Origin: Flavobacterium sp. | Lineage (GTDB): Bacteria > Bacteroidota > Bacteroidia > Flavobacteriales > Flavobacteriaceae | Length of the DNA: 10,000 nucleotides | Assembly: GCF_020217025.1 (NCBI RefSeq) | Contig: NZ_JAIWOF010000181.1 | Coordinates: forward strand, 1 to 10,000 | Direction of reading: 5' to 3' | Part shown: piece by piece, positions 6,124 through 10,000 of the stretch | Layout: every line of letters begins with the position of its first letter | Position numbering within the stretch: position 1 is the stretch's first letter | Notes under the pieces: generated by a model | Database searches by the model: none | The model's input: the letters and a program-made list of their open reading frames with translations, nothing else | What the model was told of the DNA's origin: nothing | Translations under genes and position numbers: made by a program

Positions 6124-6208
6124 AAATCATACAGAAAATCAATAAAGTTTTGAGAGGATAGAGTAGAATTTAAAAAACTCAAAAGCTTGCTTTTCTGTAT
6201 GAATTTTT
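6122..6208 (+). other. Long nested stem-loop directly after the TauE/SafE gene
   Basis: A perfect 12-bp inverted repeat, TCATACAGAAAA (6127-6138) with TTTTCTGTATGA (6191-6202), is extended by AAAAA (6122-6126) with TTTTT (6204-6208) past one bulged A. Inside, AAGTTTTGAG (6145-6154) pairs with CTCAAAAGCTT (6178-6188), with one bulged G. The element begins at the stop codon and ends in five Ts. It could be a transcript-end or stability structure for the operon, or a 3'-UTR-derived RNA. The pairing is seen in sequence; the role is inferred. Confidence 0.5.
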
Positions 6209-6486
6209 AATATTACGCTTTGTGTTTTCTTCTAGAAATTAATTTCTAAAAACATAAACATTTTTTACGGACTAAAAAACCACTATAACTTTTAATCTTT
6301 TCATGTTTATTTAATAGATTTTTTAAAAGTTGGAATTTCCCCTTTTCCATCTTTGTAGAATAAATCTTTTCATAAAAATTATAGTGGATATTTAATTTTA
6401 GGGGAATTTTTATTTTTTACTTAGCTAAACTATGAAAAAGAAATATTCAAAGCTAAAAAACTCGTCAAACGAAAAGATAACTCGAT
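6209..6486. other. Non-coding, AT-rich stretch with several inverted repeats
   Basis: No credible gene is found here; the longest candidate seen is an 18-codon frame at 6432-6488. Inverted repeats are present: a perfect 16-bp palindrome TAGAAATTAATTTCTA (6233-6248), flanked by TGTTTT (6223-6228) and AAAACA (6249-6254); CCACTATAA (6280-6288) with TTATAGTGG (6379-6387); AACTTTTAATCT (6287-6298) with AGATT (6316-6320) and AAAAGTT (6325-6331); and AATTTCCCC (6334-6342) with GGGGAATT (6401-6408). AATCTTTTCAT also occurs twice (6294-6304, 6363-6373). No full promoter pair is seen on either strand. Confidence 0.4.
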
Positions 6487-6532
6487 AAATAAACAAAAAA
6501 AGCACCTAATTAGGTGCTTTTTTTGTTTATTT
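6487..6532. terminator. Bidirectional terminator, 46-bp perfect palindrome
   Basis: The whole interval is its own reverse complement, with its centre between 6509 and 6510. The GC-bearing core is AGCACCTAATTAGGTGCT (6501-6518), flanked by an A-run on the left and a T-run on the right, so it works for either direction. It lies between the rightward TauE/SafE operon and the leftward gene ending at 6551. Confidence 0.92.
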
Positions 6533-6550
6533 GTATTGAGAATGAATGAA

Positions 6551-7066
6551 TTACATTTTTTTCATTTGATCTTTCATCATTTTAATCTGATCTTTCAGCA
6601 TATTTTGCTTGTCTAATTTCTTTGCTTCATTTAATAAATTAGTAGCTTCAATTTTTCTTCTACGTGTCATGGCAATACCCGCTAATTGTAATTTCGCTAA
6701 AGCTAAATCTTGATCCATTGATAAGCCAAGAGCAATCGCTTTTTTGAAATATTTTTCAGCTTCAATTAAATTTGTTTGAGAAACCATTAAGCCGTGTAAG
6801 TAATTAAAATAGCCTTGTTGTTTTTTTACTAAAGCAGCTTCTGGGTTTTTAATGTAAGACAACCATTTTTGCGCTCCTGGGAAATCTTGCTTTCTTAGTT
6901 TTAAAAAAGCTAATAAAATAAATTCATTTTTAAAGTACAAGAAAATAAAAATGGTAGAAAATAGTAGTAAAAAGATTCCATTACCAATGTTGTTTTCTGT
7001 GAATTGATAGATTCCGAAAGCAATAATTAACGCTGCTAAAACTAATTTGATATTTTTGTGAAACAT
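6551..7066 (-). CDS. Membrane-anchored helical-repeat (TPR-like) protein
   Basis: This 171-residue protein begins MFHKNIKLVLAALIIAFGIY. Two membrane segments lie at about 7-23 and 29-46, joined by a short ENNIGNG turn. A soluble helical region follows (about 55-155) with TPR-like helices: GYFNYLHGLMVSQTNLIEAEKYFKKAIALG, then DLALAKLQLAGIAMTRRRKIEATNLLNEAKKL. The C-terminus is a charged, Met-rich tail with a seven-residue tandem repeat (MLKDQIK, MMKDQMK). TPR repeats usually mediate protein contacts, so a membrane scaffold is a reasonable guess; no enzyme motif is seen. The frame stays open to a TTG at 7105, but that codon lies upstream of the likely -7 box (7088-7095), so ATG 7066 is chosen. 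It ends next to the palindromic terminator and is divergent from rpmH. Confidence 0.8.
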   Translation of the reverse strand: MFHKNIKLVLAALIIAFGIYQFTENNIGNGIFLLLFSTIFIFLYFKNEFILLAFLKLRKQDFPGAQKWLSYIKNPEAALVKKQQGYFNYLHGLMVSQTNLIEAEKYFKKAIALGLSMDQDLALAKLQLAGIAMTRRRKIEATNLLNEAKKLDKQNMLKDQIKMMKDQMKKM

Positions 7067-7087
7067 GTTGTATTTTTTTGTTGAGTG

Positions 7088-7095
7088 CAAAGGTA
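7088..7095 (-). promoter_or_regulatory. -7 box for the TPR-like membrane protein
   Basis: The minus strand reads TACCTTTG followed by CACTC, a full TAnnTTTG match. It predicts a start of transcription near 7081 and a leader of about 15 nt, which excludes the upstream TTG and supports ATG 7066. No well-spaced TTG is present. Confidence 0.6.
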
Positions 7096-7129
7096 ATAAA
7101 ATCAATTAAAAATATTTTTAAAAAAGTAT

Positions 7130-7159
7130 TTGCGAATGAAAAAAGTCTTTGTATATTTG
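7130..7159 (+). promoter_or_regulatory. rpmH promoter (TTG-N19-TATATTTG)
   Basis: TTG at 7130-7132 and TATATTTG at 7152-7159 are separated by 19 bases, matching both halves of the Bacteroidota consensus. The predicted transcript starts near 7165, giving a leader of nearly 70 nt. It is divergent from the box at 7088-7095. Confidence 0.82.
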
Positions 7160-7164
7160 CACTC

Positions 7165-7215
7165 GGTTTTCAGGATAGGAAACCTATGAGTTTAAAAAAA
7201 GATTTTTATTTATAG
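7165..7215 (+). promoter_or_regulatory. rpmH leader with exclusive hairpins and a 9-codon upstream ORF
   Basis: Two hairpins compete for the same bases. GGTTT (7165-7169) can pair with AAACC (7180-7184), or ATAGG (7175-7179) can pair with CCTAT (7183-7187) around an AAA loop. The ATG of a short frame (7186-7215, peptide MSLKKDFYL, stop TAG) overlaps the end of the second stem. The stop is 18 bases before rpmH. The pairing and the frame are seen directly; leader-based control of L34 is inferred. Confidence 0.35.
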
Positions 7216-7233
7216 ATTTTAAAAAATACTACA

Positions 7234-7395
7234 ATGAGTAAGAGAACGTTTCAACCATCAAAAAGAAAAAGAAGAAATAAGCACGGTTTCATGGATAGAA
7301 TGGCTTCTGCTAATGGAAGAAAAGTGCTTGCTCGTAGAAGAGCTAAAGGAAGACATAAGTTAACTGTTTCTTGTGAACCAAGACACAAAAAATAA
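7234..7395 (+). CDS. rpmH: 50S ribosomal protein L34
   Basis: This 53-residue, highly basic protein begins [19 protein letters not shown], continues [18 protein letters not shown] and ends in EPRHKK. This is the invariant L34 pattern with the short C-terminal extension seen in Bacteroidota. L34 binds 23S rRNA within the large subunit. In many bacteria rpmH sits beside rnpA and dnaA near the origin; here neither is adjacent and the next gene is carB. It has its own strong promoter (7130-7159) and terminator (7420-7452). The start is the ATG at 7234, with no Shine-Dalgarno sequence; the short upstream frame ends 18 bases before it. Identification is secure. Confidence 0.97.
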   Translation: MSKRTFQPSKRKRRNKHGFMDRMASANGRKVLARRRAKGRHKLTVSCEPRHKK

Positions 7396-7419
7396 TGTTT
7401 TAGCTTAAAACAATATATC

Positions 7420-7452
7420 AGCCGTTACTTTTATTAGTAGCGGCTTTTTTTT
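7420..7452 (+). terminator. Rho-independent terminator of rpmH
   Basis: The stem AGCCGTTAC (7420-7428) pairs with GTAGCGGCT (7437-7445), with one U-G pair and an 8-nt loop, followed by eight Ts (7445-7452). It ends rpmH and isolates it from carB. Confidence 0.9.
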
Positions 7453-7492
7453 AAACTGTTTATAAAATTTGAATAAGTTTTAAAGTGCTTTT

Positions 7493-7523
7493 TTGTGCAA
7501 CTCTTTGAAAATTAGTAATTTTA
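7493..7523 (+). promoter_or_regulatory. Probable carB promoter (TTG-N20-TAATTTTA)
   Basis: TTG at 7493-7495 and TAATTTTA at 7516-7523 are 20 bases apart. The -7 box differs from TAnnTTTG only in its last base. Transcription would start near 7530, just before the A/C-only leader. Confidence 0.5.
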
Positions 7524-7539
7524 TAATCGCAATATAACT

Positions 7540-7569
7540 ACAACCCACAACAACAAAACAACAACACAA
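7540..7569 (+). promoter_or_regulatory. A/C-only untranslated leader before carB
   Basis: From 7540 to the A of the carB ATG, 30 consecutive bases are only A or C, with repeated ACAAC units. Such a run cannot fold on itself and would leave the start codon open. This suits initiation without a Shine-Dalgarno sequence, which is common in this phylum; an enhancing role is inferred. Confidence 0.45.
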
Positions 7570-10000
7570 TGCCTAAAGACACCACAATCAAATCGGTTTT
7601 AATTATTGGATCTGGACCTATTGTTATTGGTCAAGCTTGCGAATTTGACTACGCAGGTTCTCAATCAGCACGTTCATTAAGAGAGGAAGGAATTGAAGTT
7701 ATCTTAATTAACTCTAATCCAGCAACCATCATGACCGACCCATCGATGGCGGATCATGTTTATTTAAAACCACTTACCACTAAATCAATCATTGAAATCT
7801 TAAAAGCACATCCACAAATTGATGCTGTTCTACCAACTATGGGTGGACAAACAGCGCTTAATTTAGCGATTGAAGCCGATGAAAAAGGAATTTGGAATGA
7901 CTTTGGAGTGCGTTTAATAGGTGTAGATATCAATGCCATCAACATTACCGAAGATAGAGAGCAATTCAAAAACTTACTAAACAAAATTGGAATTCCGCAA
8001 GCGCCGGCTAAAACGGCTAATTCTTTCTTACAAGGAAAAGAAATTGCGCAGGAATTTGGGTTTCCATTGGTAATTCGTCCTTCATTTACATTAGGAGGAA
8101 CTGGAGCAGCAATTGTTTACAAAAAAGAAGATTTTGATGGTGCTTTGACTTACGGTTTAGAAGCATCACCAATTCATGAAGTATTGATTGATAAGGCTTT
8201 AATGGGTTGGAAAGAATACGAATTAGAGTTATTACGTGACAGCAACGACAACGTGGTAATCATCTGTACAATCGAAAATATGGACCCAATGGGAATTCAT
8301 ACTGGAGATTCGATTACAGTAGCGCCAGCGATGACTTTATCAGATACTACTTTCCAAAAAATGCGTGATATGGCGATTTTAATGATGCGCTCTATCGGAA
8401 ATTTTGCTGGAGGTTGTAATGTGCAATTCGCAGTTTCGCCAGATGATAAAGAAGATATAGTAGCAATTGAGATTAATCCTCGTGTGTCGCGTTCTTCGGC
8501 ATTAGCTTCAAAAGCAACGGGTTATCCAATTGCAAAAATCGCATCGAAATTAGCTTTAGGATACAACTTAGATGAATTACAAAATCAAATTACAAAATCA
8601 ACTTCGGCTTTATTTGAGCCAACGTTAGATTATGTAATCGTAAAAATACCAAGATGGAACTTCGATAAATTTGAAGGTTCAGACCGTACGTTAGGACTTC
8701 AAATGAAATCGGTAGGAGAAGTTATGGGAATTGGACGTTCGTTCCAAGAAGCGCTTCACAAAGCTACTCAGTCGTTAGAAATCAAACGTAATGGGTTAGG
8801 AGCAGACGGAAAAGGTTATAAAAACTACGAACAAATAATAGAAAAATTAACTTTCGCGAGTTGGGACAGAGTTTTCGTAATCTATGATGCTATTGCGATG
8901 GGAATTCCATTGAGTAGAATTCATGAAATTACTAAAATCGACATGTGGTTCTTAAAACAATATGAAGAATTATTCCATTTAGAAAGAGAAATTTCGAATT
9001 ATAAAATCGATACGTTACCAAGAGAATTGCTTTTAGAAGCAAAACAAAAAGGATACGGAGACCGCCAAATTGCGCACATGATGGGTTGTTTGGAAAGTCA
9101 AGTGCACAAATTACGTGACGAACAAAATATCAAACGTGTTTACAAATTAGTTGATACATGTGCTGCCGAATTTAAAGCGGTAACACCATATTTCTACTCG
9201 ACTTTTGAAGCTGAAATTGAAAAAGCAGACGGAACGAAATACGTTCATAACGAAAGTATTGTTACCGATAAGAAAAAAGTAGTGGTTTTAGGTTCGGGTC
9301 CAAATAGAATTGGACAAGGAATTGAGTTCGATTATTCATGTGTTCACGGGGTTTTAGCGGCAAAAGAATGTGGTTACGAAACCATCATGATTAACTGTAA
9401 TCCAGAAACGGTTTCAACCGATTTTGATACGGCAGATAAATTATATTTCGAACCAGTTTTTTGGGAACATATTTACGATATCATCCAACACGAAAAACCT
9501 GAAGGCGTAATTGTTCAGTTAGGTGGACAAACCGCTTTGAAATTAGCTGAAAAATTAGCTAAATACGGAATCAAAATTTTAGGAACTTCATTCGATGCTT
9601 TGGATTTAGCGGAAGACAGAGGACGTTTCTCGGATTTGTTAACACAATTGCATATTCCATTCCCTAAGTTTGGAATTGCTGAAAGTGCTGAAGAAGCATC
9701 GAAATTAGCGGATTCGTTAGACTTTCCATTATTAGTTCGTCCTTCGTATGTATTGGGTGGACAAGGAATGAAAATTGTAATCAACAAACAAGAATTAGAA
9801 GAACACGTAATTGATTTATTAAAATCGATTCCAGGCAATAAATTATTGTTAGACCATTATTTAGATGGCGCTATCGAAGCAGAAGCAGACGCGATTTGTG
9901 ATGCCGATGGAAATGTGTATATCATAGGAATTATGGAACACATTGAACCTTGTGGCGTACACTCGGGAGATAGTAATGCCACTTTGCCTCCTTTTAACTT
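7569..10000 (+). CDS. carB: Carbamoyl-phosphate synthase large subunit (C-terminus beyond window)
   Basis: The first 810 codons are present and the frame is open to the right edge. CarB makes carbamoyl phosphate from bicarbonate, ATP and the ammonia released from glutamine by CarA, feeding pyrimidine and arginine synthesis in the cytoplasm. The protein begins MPKDTTIKSVLIIGSGPIVI and continues GQACEFDYAGSQSAR. The first ATP-grasp half has RPSFTLGGTG and the metal-binding EINPR motif with Glu301. The second half starts at about Gly575 (GSGPNRIGQGIEFDYS), with MINCNPETVSTD and RPSYVLGGQGMK, showing the internal duplication typical of CarB. carA is not adjacent. Its own promoter (7493-7523) and the rpmH terminator upstream suggest separate transcription. 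Whether the C-terminal allosteric MGS domain is present cannot be seen here. Confidence 0.97.
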   Translation, partial: MPKDTTIKSVLIIGSGPIVIGQACEFDYAGSQSARSLREEGIEVILINSNPATIMTDPSMADHVYLKPLTTKSIIEILKAHPQIDAVLPTMGGQTALNLAIEADEKGIWNDFGVRLIGVDINAINITEDREQFKNLLNKIGIPQAPAKTANSFLQGKEIAQEFGFPLVIRPSFTLGGTGAAIVYKKEDFDGALTYGLEASPIHEVLIDKALMGWKEYELELLRDSNDNVVIICTIENMDPMGIHTGDSITVAPAMTLSDTTFQKMRDMAILMMRSIGNFAGGCNVQFAVSPDDKEDIVAIEINPRVSRSSALASKATGYPIAKIASKLALGYNLDELQNQITKSTSALFEPTLDYVIVKIPRWNFDKFEGSDRTLGLQMKSVGEVMGIGRSFQEALHKATQSLEIKRNGLGADGKGYKNYEQIIEKLTFASWDRVFVIYDAIAMGIPLSRIHEITKIDMWFLKQYEELFHLEREISNYKIDTLPRELLLEAKQKGYGDRQIAHMMGCLESQVHKLRDEQNIKRVYKLVDTCAAEFKAVTPYFYSTFEAEIEKADGTKYVHNESIVTDKKKVVVLGSGPNRIGQGIEFDYSCVHGVLAAKECGYETIMINCNPETVSTDFDTADKLYFEPVFWEHIYDIIQHEKPEGVIVQLGGQTALKLAEKLAKYGIKILGTSFDALDLAEDRGRFSDLLTQLHIPFPKFGIAESAEEASKLADSLDFPLLVRPSYVLGGQGMKIVINKQELEEHVIDLLKSIPGNKLLLDHYLDGAIEAEADAICDADGNVYIIGIMEHIEPCGVHSGDSNATLPPFN

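Noticed and set aside
2353..6276. TACGGACTAAA occurring in two intergenic regions (2353-2363 and 6266-6276)
   Set aside because: A shared 11-mer is expected by chance several times in 10 kb of biased composition; no longer match extends it.
6448..6455. Minus-strand TAGCTTTG box in the non-coding region
   Set aside because: It matches the -7 consensus, but the nearest TTG is only about 10 bases away and no gene or clear RNA lies downstream on that strand.
6432..6488. 18-codon frame MKKKYSKLKNSSNEKITR between the TauE/SafE gene and the terminator
   Set aside because: It is short, lysine-rich as expected from A-rich DNA, has no clear promoter, and ends at the edge of the terminator palindrome.
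7760..9838. Minus-strand open frames (7760-7984 and 9515-9838) inside carB
   Set aside because: Both are antisense to conserved carB sequence; their serine- and proline-rich peptides reflect the reverse of the ATP-grasp codons.

Overview
The window looks like chromosomal DNA from a Flavobacterium-type member of the Bacteroidota. It is AT-rich, and none of the starts I examined has a convincing Shine-Dalgarno sequence. Most genes or operons are preceded by the flavobacterial -7 box TAnnTTTG, four of them with a -33 TTG (or near match) 19-20 bases upstream. The proteins also read as typical of the group: a Zn-free type B L31, a GlmU-like family specific to Bacteroidota, a DUF4199 protein and a Bacteroidota-type L34. 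No mobile element, tRNA, rRNA, CRISPR array or phage gene is visible. This is core-genome DNA, and I do not see a new multi-gene system.

Layout. Positions 1-231 hold the start of a leftward DUF4199 membrane protein. Divergent from it is rpmE (459-710, ribosomal protein L31 type B), with a structured leader and its own terminator. Next come a GlmU-like sugar nucleotidyltransferase (829-2004), a leftward small membrane protein of unknown function (2046-2333) and mtaB (2487-3815), which methylthiolates t6A37 in tRNA. A strong bidirectional terminator separates mtaB from a leftward, very small GNAT-like protein (3857-4138) that has lost the acetyl-CoA pyrophosphate loop. A rightward operon of three tightly spaced genes follows: an alpha/beta hydrolase (4185-4853), a GH23 lytic transglycosylase (4857-5747) and a half-size TauE/SafE membrane protein (5755-6123). 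Positions 6124-6550 are non-coding and contain several inverted repeats, ending in a 46-bp perfect palindrome that serves as a bidirectional terminator. Then come a leftward membrane-anchored helical-repeat protein (6551-7066), rpmH (7234-7395, L34) with its terminator, and carB (7569 to beyond the end), the large subunit of carbamoyl-phosphate synthase.

How the genes relate. Most are single transcription units bounded by hairpin terminators. L31, L34 and MtaB serve translation, CarB feeds pyrimidine and arginine synthesis, and the GlmU-like protein and the lytic transglycosylase point to envelope and peptidoglycan metabolism. The most interesting material is regulatory: structured leaders upstream of both ribosomal-protein genes (the rpmH leader also holds a 9-codon upstream ORF), a long nested hairpin right after the TauE/SafE gene, and the structured non-coding stretch after it.
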